From assembly GCA_003280605.1 (NCBI GenBank), contig QCEM01000023.1, positions 1-37,767 on the forward strand: 37,767 bases of DNA. Reading direction: 5' to 3'. The notes under the pieces were generated by a model that did no database searches, was not told the origin of the DNA, and saw only the letters and a program-made list of their open reading frames with translations. This stretch comes from SAR116 cluster bacterium AG-355-O21. Lineage in GTDB: Bacteria > Pseudomonadota > Alphaproteobacteria > Thalassobaculales > Thalassobaculaceae. Position numbers and translations under genes: made by a program. Shown here piece after piece: positions 24,872-33,865 of the stretch; within the stretch, counting starts at the first letter, position 1, and each line of letters starts with the position of its first letter.

Positions 24872-25110
24872 TCAATTTTTGCGCTGCCGCAAATGCCCTG
24901 CTTATTGACCTGTGCGATAAATTTGGTCCGCAGGGCGGAATCAGCATAGATACGGGAAAAGCTGAGGGTTTGATCGGCACTGCGCAGGAACACCCGGTGG
25001 CGTTCACAAACCGCCATTAAATCTTTTAGAAATGCTTTTGCATCATCACGATTGAGCTGGTGTTTTTTATGGTCCGCAGCCAGCGCGGCAAGCAGCTCTT
25101 TATCAATCAT
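24862..25110 (-). CDS. Small protein of unknown function
   Basis: An 82-residue, mostly helical, soluble polypeptide beginning MIDKELLAALAADHKKHQLN, with a basic-acidic mix and one Cys pair separated by a long stretch (CERH and GICGS). I do not recognise a family. AAGGGAA lies a few bases before the ATG, supporting translation. It follows the PhnP-like gene by 30 bases on the same strand and could be the last gene of that long operon. Confidence 0.6.
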   Translation of the reverse strand: MIDKELLAALAADHKKHQLNRDDAKAFLKDLMAVCERHRVFLRSADQTLSFSRIYADSALRTKFIAQVNKQGICGSAKIDYR

Positions 25111-25140
25111 TTATCTTCCCTTTCAAGTCATCAGCAGTCT

Positions 25141-25914
25141 TTACAGCGAGATCACCATGCCATCATATCCTGGTTCGGTTGCTGGCGGACAGCGCTGTTT
25201 CAGGGCCTCATAATCAAGCCCCGCGCTCATATGGCTTAAAATCGCCCGCTGTGGTTTGGCGGCTTCGATCCATGAAAAACAACGCTCAACATTTGCATGG
25301 GCTTTTGACGGGCCGTCCCGCAGGCAATCGACAATCCAAAGTTCGATGTTTTTAAAGCGCTCTAAGTCAGCAGGCTCAAAAAAGGCCACATCGATCGAAT
25401 AGGCGACCCGCTTGTTAAAAACAAACCCAAGGCTGTCGCCGCTGCTGCCGTGGTCTTGCCGATAGGCGTCGATCTCACAGCCCAAAAGCGACACTGGCCC
25501 AGGGGCGATTTCATGACCAACAAGCGGCGGCGCAAAATGAGGCGGGCTTTCCGGTACGGCTTCGAACATATAACGGAAACGATCACGCATGGCGCGCATT
25601 GTCGGGGCGTCGGTATAGAGCGGGATCGGTGCCCCTCGCCGCCAAAATAACGGCCGGACATCATCTAAACCATGGGTGTGATCAGCATGGGCGTGGGTCA
25701 GCAAGATGGCATCGATCTCTGGGCTGCCGGCCGCCAATAATTGCTCACGCAGATCAGGCGATGTATCGACCAAGAAATTACCGCCATCGGTTTCAACCAA
25801 TAAGGAGGTCCGACGGCGGCGGTTTTTTGGGTTGCTTGGATCGCATTGCCCCCAACCCGAGCTGAGAGTCGGTACGCCGACCGACGAACCGCAGCCTAAA
25901 ATAGTCACCCGCAT
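25141..25914 (-). CDS. MBL-fold metallo-hydrolase, PhnP-like phosphodiesterase
   Basis: A 257-residue metallo-beta-lactamase-fold enzyme. It begins MRVTILGCGSSVGVPTLSSGWGQC, the PhnP-type start, and has the metal motif LLTHAHADHTHGLDD; a downstream His/Asp set includes YRQDHGSSGDSLGF, YSIDVAF and LSHMSAGLDY. Related enzymes cut cyclic phosphodiesters or similar. In alphaproteobacteria it is commonly placed right after tatD, as here (1-base gap), although no phosphonate genes are present. Confidence 0.9.
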   Translation of the reverse strand: MRVTILGCGSSVGVPTLSSGWGQCDPSNPKNRRRRTSLLVETDGGNFLVDTSPDLREQLLAAGSPEIDAILLTHAHADHTHGLDDVRPLFWRRGAPIPLYTDAPTMRAMRDRFRYMFEAVPESPPHFAPPLVGHEIAPGPVSLLGCEIDAYRQDHGSSGDSLGFVFNKRVAYSIDVAFFEPADLERFKNIELWIVDCLRDGPSKAHANVERCFSWIEAAKPQRAILSHMSAGLDYEALKQRCPPATEPGYDGMVISL

Positions 25915-25915
25915 G

Positions 25916-26710
25916 TTAGAATGGCCTTGTTACTTTGCTGAATAGATTAAAAAAATTATCCGTTGTTGCCGCCGCACATTGCGCAACCGACACACCTTTT
26001 AAATCAGCTAAGAAGCGCAAGGTGTCGGCCACATGTGCTGGCTCACAGCGCTTGCCGCGGTGTGGCACCGGGGCCAAATAAGGTGCATCTGTTTCAACCA
26101 GCAAGCGTGCCAAAGGTAAACTGCGAACAGTCTCTCGGATATCTTCGGCCGATTTGAAAGTTAAGATCCCCGACAAGGATATATAAAGCCCCATTTCTAC
26201 TGATTTTTCAGCAAGTTCACGGCCAGTGCTAAAGCAATGTATTACCCCAGTGAACGGTGCTTTAGCCATCTCTTTTTGCAGAATATCAACCGTATCTTCA
26301 TCGGCGGCCCGAGTATGCACAACAACCGGCAAGCAGGTATCACGGGCGGCCGTGATATGGGTTTGGAATGCTGTTTTTTGAATTTCACGGGGTGCAAAAT
26401 CATAAAAATAATCAAGCCCGGTCTCGCCGATTGCGACCACCTTCGGATCCGCCGCCCGGGCGACCAAATCGGCAACCGTCGGTGCCGCCTCCTCTGCCAC
26501 GTGATGGGGGTGGATCCCTGCCGAGGCGAAAATATCTGGGTAGCTATGGGCCAGTTTCACGACCTGCTCAAATTCGCTGAGCTTGGTGCAGATTGTTACC
26601 ATGCGTGCGACGCCGGCGTTTCGCGCCCGCGCCACCACATCATCGCGATCATCGTCAAATTTATGAAAATCAAGATGGCAATGACTGTCCACAATCACCG
26701 GTAAACTCAT
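25916..26710 (-). CDS. tatD: TatD-family metal-dependent hydrolase/DNase
   Basis: A 264-residue TIM-barrel hydrolase. Metal-site motifs are VDSHCHLDFHKF at the start, IGETGLDYF, VVVHTRAADED, GVIHCFSTG, and LLVETDAPYLAP, all as in TatD family proteins, which are magnesium-dependent 3'-5' exonucleases. The ATG at 26710 is five bases after the metG stop; a GTG at 26719 overlapping that stop is an alternative start. It lies between metG and the metallo-hydrolase in an operon-like arrangement. Confidence 0.92.
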   Translation of the reverse strand: MSLPVIVDSHCHLDFHKFDDDRDDVVARARNAGVARMVTICTKLSEFEQVVKLAHSYPDIFASAGIHPHHVAEEAAPTVADLVARAADPKVVAIGETGLDYFYDFAPREIQKTAFQTHITAARDTCLPVVVHTRAADEDTVDILQKEMAKAPFTGVIHCFSTGRELAEKSVEMGLYISLSGILTFKSAEDIRETVRSLPLARLLVETDAPYLAPVPHRGKRCEPAHVADTLRFLADLKGVSVAQCAAATTDNFFNLFSKVTRPF

Positions 26711-26715
26711 GGTCG

Positions 26716-28239
26716 TCACGCCGCAACATAGCGGGGGAAAATGCCCACCGGTTGCGGCAAGGCGGCGCCTGCCGCCAAGGCACCTGCGGCACCAATATCG
26801 GTAAATGTCCGTGCCGACGCCGGCACCGCCAATTGGTCAAGCAAGCTTGCCATCGCTTGCGGCATCACCGGTTGCGTGACCACAGCCAAATGCCGCAACA
26901 CTTCCATCAGGGTATACAACACAGTTGCCATCCGCTCGGGATCGGTTTTGCGCAAGCTCCATGGTGCTTGTTCATCAACATATCGGTTCGCTGCGCCAAC
27001 GACTTCCCAGGTTTCTTCTAGGACCCGATGAAAAGCCTGCGCGTCGTAATGGTAACGCAGCCGGGTAATCAGGCTTTCCGCGCGCGCCAGCAGCGCGTGA
27101 TCGGCGGCATTCAAGGTTCCTGGTGTCGGCACGGCGGCGCCGCAATGCTTGCCGACAAAAGACAACACACGCTGGGCTAAATTGCCCAAATCATTGGCCA
27201 AGTCAGCATTGATTCGATTAATCATCGCCTGCGATGAAAAGTCACCATCATTGCCAAACGGCACTTCGCGCAGCAAAAAATACCGTGTTGCATCCAAGCC
27301 ATAGGTTTCGATCAACACATAAGGGTCAATGACATTGCCAAGCGACTTGGAAATCTTTTCGCCCTCATTGGTCCACCAACCATGGGCAAAAACACGCTTT
27401 GGCAGCGGTAAATCGGCTGCCATCAAAAAGGCTGGCCAATAAACCGCATGGAACCGCAAGATATCTTTGCCGACCATATGCAGATCGGCCGGCCAACGGG
27501 TTTGATAGGTGTCACTGGTGATGTCCGGGAAGCCTGCGGCGGTGATGTAATTGGTTAAGGCGTCAAGCCAGACATACATAATGTGATCGGCGTCATCAGG
27601 CACATCAATGCCCCAATTAAAACTTGTCCGAGAAACAGACAAGTCACGCAACCCCCCGCTGACAAAACTTATCACCTCATTTCGCCGGGTTTCAGGCAGG
27701 ATGAAATCAGGATGGGCGGCATAAAAATCAAGCAAGGGCTGCTGCCATTTGGAAAGATCAAAGAAGTAGCTTGCTTCTTCAACCCATTCGACCGGCGCAC
27801 CACTTGGCGCTTTTCCGTCAACCAGTTCGCTTTCGGTGAAAAAGCCCTCATCACGCACCGAATACCAGCCTGCGTATTTATCCAGATAAATATGTCCAGA
27901 CGCCAGCAGTCGCCGCCAAATTTCTTGTGCCGCCACAATATGCCGTGGCTCGGTGGTGCGAATAAAATCATCATTGGAGAAGTTCATCGCAACCGCCAGA
28001 TCGCGAAAATTTTGCGAAACTTTGTCGGTGAAGTCTTGTGCCGATATGCCGGCGTCGGCAGCTGCCTTTTCAACTTTTTGACCGTGCTCGTCAGTGCCTG
28101 TCAAAAAATGCACATTGAAACCATCAAGCCGTTTAAAACGCGCCAGAGCATCGCATGCCAGGGTGGTGTACGCATGCCCGATGTGCGGGACGTCATTGAC
28201 ATAGTAAATCGGCGTCGTGATGTAAAAAGTCTTTTCCAT
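26716..28239 (-). CDS. metG: Methionyl-tRNA synthetase
   Basis: A 507-residue class I synthetase. The HIGH motif is PHIGHAY near residue 18 and KMSKS is KISKSLGN, with TYGLDATRYFLLRE shortly after. The connective region lacks the four-Cys zinc knuckle of the E. coli type and the C-terminal tRNA-binding dimer domain, consistent with the shorter alphaproteobacterial form. It charges initiator and elongator tRNA-Met. The ATG follows GGAGGG. A 140-base gap separates it from holB upstream. Confidence 0.96.
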   Translation of the reverse strand: MEKTFYITTPIYYVNDVPHIGHAYTTLACDALARFKRLDGFNVHFLTGTDEHGQKVEKAAADAGISAQDFTDKVSQNFRDLAVAMNFSNDDFIRTTEPRHIVAAQEIWRRLLASGHIYLDKYAGWYSVRDEGFFTESELVDGKAPSGAPVEWVEEASYFFDLSKWQQPLLDFYAAHPDFILPETRRNEVISFVSGGLRDLSVSRTSFNWGIDVPDDADHIMYVWLDALTNYITAAGFPDITSDTYQTRWPADLHMVGKDILRFHAVYWPAFLMAADLPLPKRVFAHGWWTNEGEKISKSLGNVIDPYVLIETYGLDATRYFLLREVPFGNDGDFSSQAMINRINADLANDLGNLAQRVLSFVGKHCGAAVPTPGTLNAADHALLARAESLITRLRYHYDAQAFHRVLEETWEVVGAANRYVDEQAPWSLRKTDPERMATVLYTLMEVLRHLAVVTQPVMPQAMASLLDQLAVPASARTFTDIGAAGALAAGAALPQPVGIFPRYVAA

Positions 28240-28379
28240 ATTACCCTCCGGCTACGCAATCTTATCGCTGCGCAACCGCATTTTGATCAACTGGCAATCC
28301 TTGACCTAACGCCGGGACCTGCTGCTGGCAAGGACGAAAGCGCTAATTACCTAAATCCGTGCTGCGAAAACCCCTCTTG

Positions 28380-29486
28380 TTATTCAGTGAGCTTAAAAAA
28401 GGCACTCAGGATCATCTGCCGTTTATCCAGATTGACCGCCTTCCCGCGCCGAAAAAGACCATCGATCGCAGCGTATCGGTCGAGCCACTCAACCACGTTG
28501 TGCCGGCCCAAAAGCCGCGCCGCAATGTCAGCTTCTTGATCAATGATTGGCCGCAGTGGCGGCCCGCCGGCCGCTGCCCTGATGACCTGTTCCAACCAGT
28601 CCAGCAACATGGCCGTGGCCATGTCAAAAACCCCGCCGTTGCCGTCGCGCGGGCTGCGTGACCAATCATCGGCCAGCTTATAAAGCCGGCGTGTGTCAAA
28701 GCGCGGGGCATCGGCCAACACATCGATCATTTGCTGGTAAACGGCAATGCCGCCGGCATCGGCCAAAGTGATTGCCTGGCCGATACTGCCATTGCCCAGG
28801 GTCACAAGGGCGGCATGTTCGCTGCCGTCAATGTCAGGCCTTGCGGTCGCCAACAGATCACTGACCTGTTGATCGCTCAGCGGCTGCAGCAACAATTGCC
28901 GACATCGCGAGCGAATGGTCGGCAAAAGCCGCCCTGGATGGTGGCTGACCAGCAGCACAATCGCGCGTGAGGGCGGCTCCTCAAGAAGTTTTAAAATCGC
29001 ATTCGCGGCATTGCGGTTCATCTCATCGGCGGCATCGACAATGACCACCCGCCAACCGCCCATGGCCGGTGTCAGCGATAAAAAGCCTCCCATCTCTCGA
29101 ACATCACCGACAACAATCTCCTCGCGCCAGCGCTTTCGGCGTGGATCAAAGCCGCGTTCGATGGCCAGCAAGTCTGGATGGCTGCCGGCAGCAACCTGTC
29201 GAAAAACATGGCTTTCACTGTCAACCTCAAGGCCGCTTTCGGCAGCGTCGTCCGCAAATAAGCCTGCTGCTGCTTTTGGCTGCGCATCATTGAGCAAATA
29301 GCGGGCAAAACGATATGCCAAACTTGCTTTGCCAATGCCGCGAGGCCCGGCAATAAGCCAGCCATGGTGCAACCGACCACTTTCATGGGCCGCCAGCAAA
29401 GCCTGCTCGGCGGCACTGTGGCCGATCAGTTGGCTGGCGGCGCGGGGATGGGCTGTGCTATCTTCTTCCTGCTGATCAGTGCTCAT
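28380..29486 (-). CDS. holB: DNA polymerase III subunit delta prime
   Basis: A 368-residue AAA+ clamp-loader subunit. Walker A is AGPRGIGKASL (near residue 50), the Walker B equivalent is VVIVDAADEMN, and the SRC motif is in LPTIRSRCRQL. The subunit helps open and load the beta clamp. The ATG overlaps the tmk stop as ATGA, indicating coupled translation, and the tmk-holB pair is a common bacterial arrangement. Confidence 0.93.
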   Translation of the reverse strand: MSTDQQEEDSTAHPRAASQLIGHSAAEQALLAAHESGRLHHGWLIAGPRGIGKASLAYRFARYLLNDAQPKAAAGLFADDAAESGLEVDSESHVFRQVAAGSHPDLLAIERGFDPRRKRWREEIVVGDVREMGGFLSLTPAMGGWRVVIVDAADEMNRNAANAILKLLEEPPSRAIVLLVSHHPGRLLPTIRSRCRQLLLQPLSDQQVSDLLATARPDIDGSEHAALVTLGNGSIGQAITLADAGGIAVYQQMIDVLADAPRFDTRRLYKLADDWSRSPRDGNGGVFDMATAMLLDWLEQVIRAAAGGPPLRPIIDQEADIAARLLGRHNVVEWLDRYAAIDGLFRRGKAVNLDKRQMILSAFFKLTE

Positions 29487-30133
29487 AACGCCAGCTCAAA
29501 ACGGCCGCAAACCAGATCCCAGATCACCTCAGACACCGCATTACTTTGCTGATTGGCGTCAATCAGCTTACAGCGCTTGGGGTCACCGGCGGCAATTTCG
29601 ATAAATCCTTGGCGCATGCGTTCATGAAATTCAACGTCCATGTTCTCATACCGATCCTCTGCATCTTGCCCATCCTTTTCCAGGCGCGCTAAGGAACGTT
29701 CTAAGCCGGTCATCACAGGCAGATCTAAAATCAAGGTCAGGTCCGGCTCAAAACCATCTAAGATCAAGCGATGCAGACGGCGAATGGTCTCCCGCTCGAG
29801 GCCAAGGCCGTAGCCTTGATAGGCCATGGTCGAGTCTGCAAAGCGGTCGGACAAGACAAATTTTCCGGCCGCCAGCGCCGGTTCAATCACCCGCATGCAA
29901 TGATCACGGCGGGCCGCGTATAGCAGCAATGTCTCACTTAATGGGTCCCAGCGGCCATTGTCCCCTTTGACCAACAGTTGGCGAATTTCCTCAGCCCCAA
30001 CCGAGCCACCGGGCTCCCGGGTCACGATCACATCTTTGCCCAGGCTGCGGAGGCTTTCGGCCAGGCGGGCGATTTGCGTTGATTTACCTGCGCCCTCGCC
30101 GCCTTCCAGGGTCAGAAACACGCCGTCAGGCAC
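29483..30133 (-). CDS. tmk: Thymidylate kinase
   Basis: A 216-residue P-loop kinase of usual length. The P-loop is FLTLEGGEGAGKSTQ, the DR(E/P) region is VTREPGGSVGAEEIRQLL, and SDRFADSTMAYQGYG binds the nucleotide. It converts dTMP to dTDP. The start is assigned to the GTG at 30133, two bases after the dacC stop with GGGGA just upstream; a TTG at 30172 would lie inside dacC and add 13 residues not seen in the family. It sits between dacC and holB. Confidence 0.92.
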   Translation of the reverse strand: MPDGVFLTLEGGEGAGKSTQIARLAESLRSLGKDVIVTREPGGSVGAEEIRQLLVKGDNGRWDPLSETLLLYAARRDHCMRVIEPALAAGKFVLSDRFADSTMAYQGYGLGLERETIRRLHRLILDGFEPDLTLILDLPVMTGLERSLARLEKDGQDAEDRYENMDVEFHERMRQGFIEIAAGDPKRCKLIDANQQSNAVSEVIWDLVCGRFELAL

Positions 30134-30134
30134 C

Positions 30135-31265
30135 CTAAGATCCCCAAACCAGATAGCCGATAGCGGCAGCAATCCTGTTCATGAAACCCAGCCGGTCAAT
30201 TTCCGTCGCTGCAATAAGCGGCCGTTCAATCGGCGCAAAGCCTGGGGCACTAATGGTCAGGTTACCGACCACCTGACCGGCTGCAATGGGTGCCGAGATG
30301 GGGGCTTCATACCGCGCCACCACCTTAACTTTTTTCCAGTCTTGGTGTGACATCGTTAACGTTAAGTCCTCGGTAAGGGCAAGCGGGACCGTTTTCGTGG
30401 ACCCAAGCCAAACCGGCGCTTCGTCAACAACCGCACCCTTTTGGAAGACGGTGTAATTATCAAACTGCCGGAATCCCCACTCCAACAGCCGTTCAGATTC
30501 TTCGGAACGTTGCTTGACAGAAGTTAAGCCGTTGACGACCAAAATCAGACGACGGTCACCGCGCTTTACCGACGCCGTCAGACCATAGCCAGCCGCCCGA
30601 GTATGTCCCGTCTTCAAACCATCGGCATTCATCCGCTTGTACAGTAATGGATTGCGGTTACTTTGCCGAATATCGTTATAGGTGAAACTGGTTTCGGCAT
30701 AAATTTCATATAGTTTTGGGAATTGCCGAATCGTCTCTTTGGCTAAAATTGCCAAGTCACGCACGGTGGTCCGGTGCCTGGGGTCGGGCCAGCCGGTCGC
30801 ATTGCGAAAAGTTGATTGGGTCATGCCAAGCTGTAGCGCCGTTTCTGTCATGCGGTCACCAAATGCCGCCTCAGAGCCTGCCATGGCCTCGGCGAGGGCG
30901 ATGGCTGCATCATTTCCCGACTGCACGATAATCCCACGCAGGATGTCGGCAACGGTAACGCGTTTACCAACCTCAATGAACATTTTAGAGCCGCCTTTGC
31001 GCCAGGCTTTTTCGCTGATTGGAATTTCATCATCCAACGAAAGGTCGCCATCTTTCAACGCTTGGAAGGCAAGAAAAGCCGTCATCATTTTGGTCATTGA
31101 GGCAGGTGGCGTCAGAACATCAGCCTTTTTTTCAAGCAGCACGGCCCCGGTATCATAATCCACCAAGATTGCTTCCCGCGCCGGGGTTTCGAGCGCCGCC
31201 GCCGGCAGCACCGGTGATCCCAAAAGCATCAGTCCAAAACTCAGAACACCGATAAACCGCGCCAT
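30135..31265 (-). CDS. dacC: D-alanyl-D-alanine carboxypeptidase (low-molecular-mass penicillin-binding protein)
   Basis: A 376-residue S11 peptidase. A signal peptide ends near PAAALE. The active-site tetrad SMTK is in PPASMTKMMTAF, the triad SGN in IVQSGNDAAIALA, and KTG in LKTGHTRAAGYG. A C-terminal beta domain and a hydrophobic tail (FMNRIAAAIGYLVWG) look like a membrane anchor. The enzyme trims the terminal D-Ala from peptidoglycan stem peptides. The ATG at 31265 follows AGGAG; a longer frame back to 31457 would overlap rlpA and is rejected. The dacC name follows common usage; dacA or dacF is equally possible. Confidence 0.9.
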   Translation of the reverse strand: MARFIGVLSFGLMLLGSPVLPAAALETPAREAILVDYDTGAVLLEKKADVLTPPASMTKMMTAFLAFQALKDGDLSLDDEIPISEKAWRKGGSKMFIEVGKRVTVADILRGIIVQSGNDAAIALAEAMAGSEAAFGDRMTETALQLGMTQSTFRNATGWPDPRHRTTVRDLAILAKETIRQFPKLYEIYAETSFTYNDIRQSNRNPLLYKRMNADGLKTGHTRAAGYGLTASVKRGDRRLILVVNGLTSVKQRSEESERLLEWGFRQFDNYTVFQKGAVVDEAPVWLGSTKTVPLALTEDLTLTMSHQDWKKVKVVARYEAPISAPIAAGQVVGNLTISAPGFAPIERPLIAATEIDRLGFMNRIAAAIGYLVWGS

Positions 31266-31383
31266 TGCGCCTGCTCCTATTCGCAACATTACTTCAGCAT
31301 ATCCTGCCTGAGGCAGTAACAGAACACCACAATGGCGGTTGAAATTGACCAAATCATGGCAGCTTATGAGCACCCATTGGCAG

Positions 31384-32376
31384 TTAGTCGACCACCAATC
31401 GAGCCCCCGGATAGCCTTTCTCGATAACCTTGGCGAGCACATCGTCACCTTGGTCAACAGATCCTATTGGCCCCAGCCGCACCCGAAAAAATGTCCGGCC
31501 ACCGACCGTCGCCGGACTGACATTAACAACCCCGATTGGCGCCAGAATCTTCACCAGTTGCAGGGCATTGCTCTCATTTCGGAAAGCCCCTGCCTGCACA
31601 TAGATTTGGGTTTTTTCAGCATCACCCTGGAAGACCGTTTGACGGGCGGCGTTACGAGTCATTTCAACAATACTTTGTGTCGCCGCTTGTTTTGCTGCGG
31701 CCGGCGGTTGAGCCGGCACAGGTTTTCCGCCGAGCGGCGCCAAGCCTGCAGCCGAAACGGCGACCCGCGGCGATGACTGCGGTACTGGTGCAGTCGGCGC
31801 GGTTGCGGCCGACCCTGAAGCCGATAAAGGTGATGGTTTACCGGCCATGGCTAACGCCTTCAGACGGGCGCTTTCAGCGGCCATGAAGGTCACCCGTACA
31901 CGCGCCGTACCGGCCTTTTCAAAGCCAAGAAGTTGCGCCCCTCGGCGTGACATATCAATGATCCGGCCATGGGCAAACGGCCCACGATCATTGACCCGCA
32001 CCACCAGCGAGCGGCCATTGGTTAGGTTGGTCACTTGGACAACGCTGGGGATCGGCAAGGTCCGATGTGCCGCCGACACTTCAAACTGATTAAAAATTTC
32101 GCCGTTCGCTGTTTTTTTATTGTGAAATTGCGGCCCATACCATGAGGCAATGCCGGTTTCCACGTATCTGTCATCTTCAGCCGGGTAGTACCAAACATTT
32201 TTGATCTTATAAGCTTTGCCAACTTTATAATGGCCGATCACAGGGGACGGTTTGGCCACCACCGACTTAATTTTCTTCACATTGTGGACCAGCAGCGTGG
32301 TTTCGGCACAGGCACTGAGCAGCAGCCCCAAGCCAACAAGCGCGATGAAGTTCAAGCGAACCAAGCGGCAAAGCAT
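31384..32376 (-). CDS. rlpA: RlpA-family septal ring lytic transglycosylase lipoprotein
   Basis: A 330-residue outer-membrane lipoprotein. A lipobox LLSAC follows a basic start near residue 23. The double-psi beta-barrel domain has GIASWYGPQFHNKKTANGE and VRVNDRGPFAHGRIIDMS; a Pro/Ala-rich linker leads to a C-terminal SPOR domain (IYVQAGAFRNESNALQ ... FRVRLGPIG) that binds denuded glycan at the septum. RlpA cleaves glycan strands lacking stem peptides. The start at 32376 gives a normal lipoprotein signal; a longer frame from 32415 lacks a ribosome site. Confidence 0.92.
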   Translation of the reverse strand: MLCRLVRLNFIALVGLGLLLSACAETTLLVHNVKKIKSVVAKPSPVIGHYKVGKAYKIKNVWYYPAEDDRYVETGIASWYGPQFHNKKTANGEIFNQFEVSAAHRTLPIPSVVQVTNLTNGRSLVVRVNDRGPFAHGRIIDMSRRGAQLLGFEKAGTARVRVTFMAAESARLKALAMAGKPSPLSASGSAATAPTAPVPQSSPRVAVSAAGLAPLGGKPVPAQPPAAAKQAATQSIVEMTRNAARQTVFQGDAEKTQIYVQAGAFRNESNALQLVKILAPIGVVNVSPATVGGRTFFRVRLGPIGSVDQGDDVLAKVIEKGYPGARLVVD

Positions 32377-32436
32377 CAGCGAATTCCAATGTTGTGTCGC
32401 GATACGGTGGAGCATTTATATTGTATACGGGTGCGT

Positions 32437-32463
32437 AAAAAAACCTAAATATTGAGGGTTTTT
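32437..32463 (-). terminator. Weak intrinsic terminator after the CoA-transferase gene
   Basis: On the minus strand a 7-bp AT-rich stem (AAAAACC with GGTTTTT) encloses an 11-base loop and continues into a T-run. It starts 17 bases past the CoA-transferase stop. Stem stability is low, so only partial termination is expected. Confidence 0.4.
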
Positions 32464-32479
32464 GAATTTTTACAGGCGA

Positions 32480-33865
32480 TCACCATGCCGCCGCGTGGCG
32501 ACCAAGGGTCACCGACGGACGCGACCAATGGGGCGGTAGGCCGTCGATCATACCAGCGTGTTTAATGGCACGCATCGGCCCAAAGCCGCTTTCATGGGCC
32601 TCCAGCAGGGCGTTGACCCGATCGTCATCAGGCTCCGCCGCCGCTATCCCGTTCACTGCCGGCGGAATGTCTTGCAGCCAGTGCCCTGTGCGCGCCAAGG
32701 CCACCTGCACATGCCAGCTGCCACCCTCCTCGGCGCGTCGAAGGACCGCTGCCAAGGCCCCAAGGGCCAGTAAATAGCCTGATCCGTGGTCCAGTGCTTG
32801 TGCCGGCAAAGCTTGCGGTTGATCGGTCACCCCAAAGCCTGCCGCCTCGCCATGGTTGATGCCAATCGCAGCTTGGGCAATGGAATCAAATCCGCGTCGC
32901 CCGGACCACGGCCCCTGATGGCCGTACGCAGATAGCGAGACATAAATAATACCTGGGTGTTTCGCGGCCACATCTGCGGCACCAAAGCCTTGGCCCGCGA
33001 TGGCCCCAGGACGGTAGCCTTGGACGAAAATATCGGCGTCGTTGAGCAGGCCGCTTAGCCGCGCCTGATCGGCACTGGTTCGTAAGTCTAAATATCCGCT
33101 GCGCTTGCCGCGTCCACCATCCATCACCAACGGCAGCACGGCCGGGAGATGTGGTGCCGTGATCGCCATCACATCGGCACCATGCGCGGCCAAGACCCGG
33201 CCACAGACAGGACCGGCGATAATCCGGGTGAGGTCCAGCACGCGCAGGCCATCAAGTGGCCGTTTGTCGGCTTTGATCGGCACCGGCGGGCTGTCTGCAA
33301 TTTTGTCAATTGCAACCAGTGGCAAAGCTGCAATCGCTTGGCCCTGGGCCGCGCCACGCCATTCATCGGTTGTGCGCATCATCGCGGTGATCGCCCCGTG
33401 GGCGGCAGCAGCGGTCTCGATCTCGGCGGCGCTGCGACCGGCAACAGCTGCCGTCACCGCCGCTCGCTCGGCAGAGCAGTTTAGCAAATCGATAAGGGCG
33501 CGGCGATGGTGGGCGAAGTTGGTATGCACGCGCAGCCAGCGTTGGTCGGCACAGCGATAGGCTCCCGCCAGCGGATCCCATAAATTCGCCGGCTTTTCGC
33601 CATTGATCCGGCAATATCGCTCACTGCGAAACTCAATCGCCGCATGCGCCCGGTCGACCGTTACCGAGCGATCTTCGCCATGTGCTTGCCGCCACACTTC
33701 ACTGGCGGCAAGGGCGACCCCGCCAATGCTTGCCTGGGCCAAACCACTAACGTCGTAGAACGATGGCAAAATCGCATCATCGCCTGCCAGGGTTAGGCGG
33801 TTTAAAGCTGCCGGGTCAAATCCAAGCTGTTGCCAAATTGGCGACAGGATGGCTGCCGCGGTCAT
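32480..33865 (-). CDS. CaiB/BaiF-type (family III) CoA-transferase
   Basis: A 461-residue protein. The family III core starts at about residue 200 with LDGLRVLDLTRIIAGPVCGRVLAAHGADV, then GRGKRSGYLDLRTSADQARL with the region of the active Asp, and VQGYRPGAIAGQGFG, YVSLSAYGHQGPW and RGFDSIAQAAIGI. The first 200 residues are an extra region with a partial resemblance to a family III C-terminal half (LWDPLAGAYRCADQRWLRVHTN), so the protein may be longer than one standard unit. It moves CoA between carboxylic acids; substrate unknown. ATG overlaps the mltB stop by 4 bases; a longer frame from 33931 is rejected. Confidence 0.86.
   Translation of the reverse strand: MTAAAILSPIWQQLGFDPAALNRLTLAGDDAILPSFYDVSGLAQASIGGVALAASEVWRQAHGEDRSVTVDRAHAAIEFRSERYCRINGEKPANLWDPLAGAYRCADQRWLRVHTNFAHHRRALIDLLNCSAERAAVTAAVAGRSAAEIETAAAAHGAITAMMRTTDEWRGAAQGQAIAALPLVAIDKIADSPPVPIKADKRPLDGLRVLDLTRIIAGPVCGRVLAAHGADVMAITAPHLPAVLPLVMDGGRGKRSGYLDLRTSADQARLSGLLNDADIFVQGYRPGAIAGQGFGAADVAAKHPGIIYVSLSAYGHQGPWSGRRGFDSIAQAAIGINHGEAAGFGVTDQPQALPAQALDHGSGYLLALGALAAVLRRAEEGGSWHVQVALARTGHWLQDIPPAVNGIAAAEPDDDRVNALLEAHESGFGPMRAIKHAGMIDGLPPHWSRPSVTLGRHAAAW

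Noticed and set aside
27583-28539. Long open frame on the plus strand opposite metG
   Set aside because: It is antisense to a certain metG gene, has no recognisable motif, and is a by-product of codon bias.
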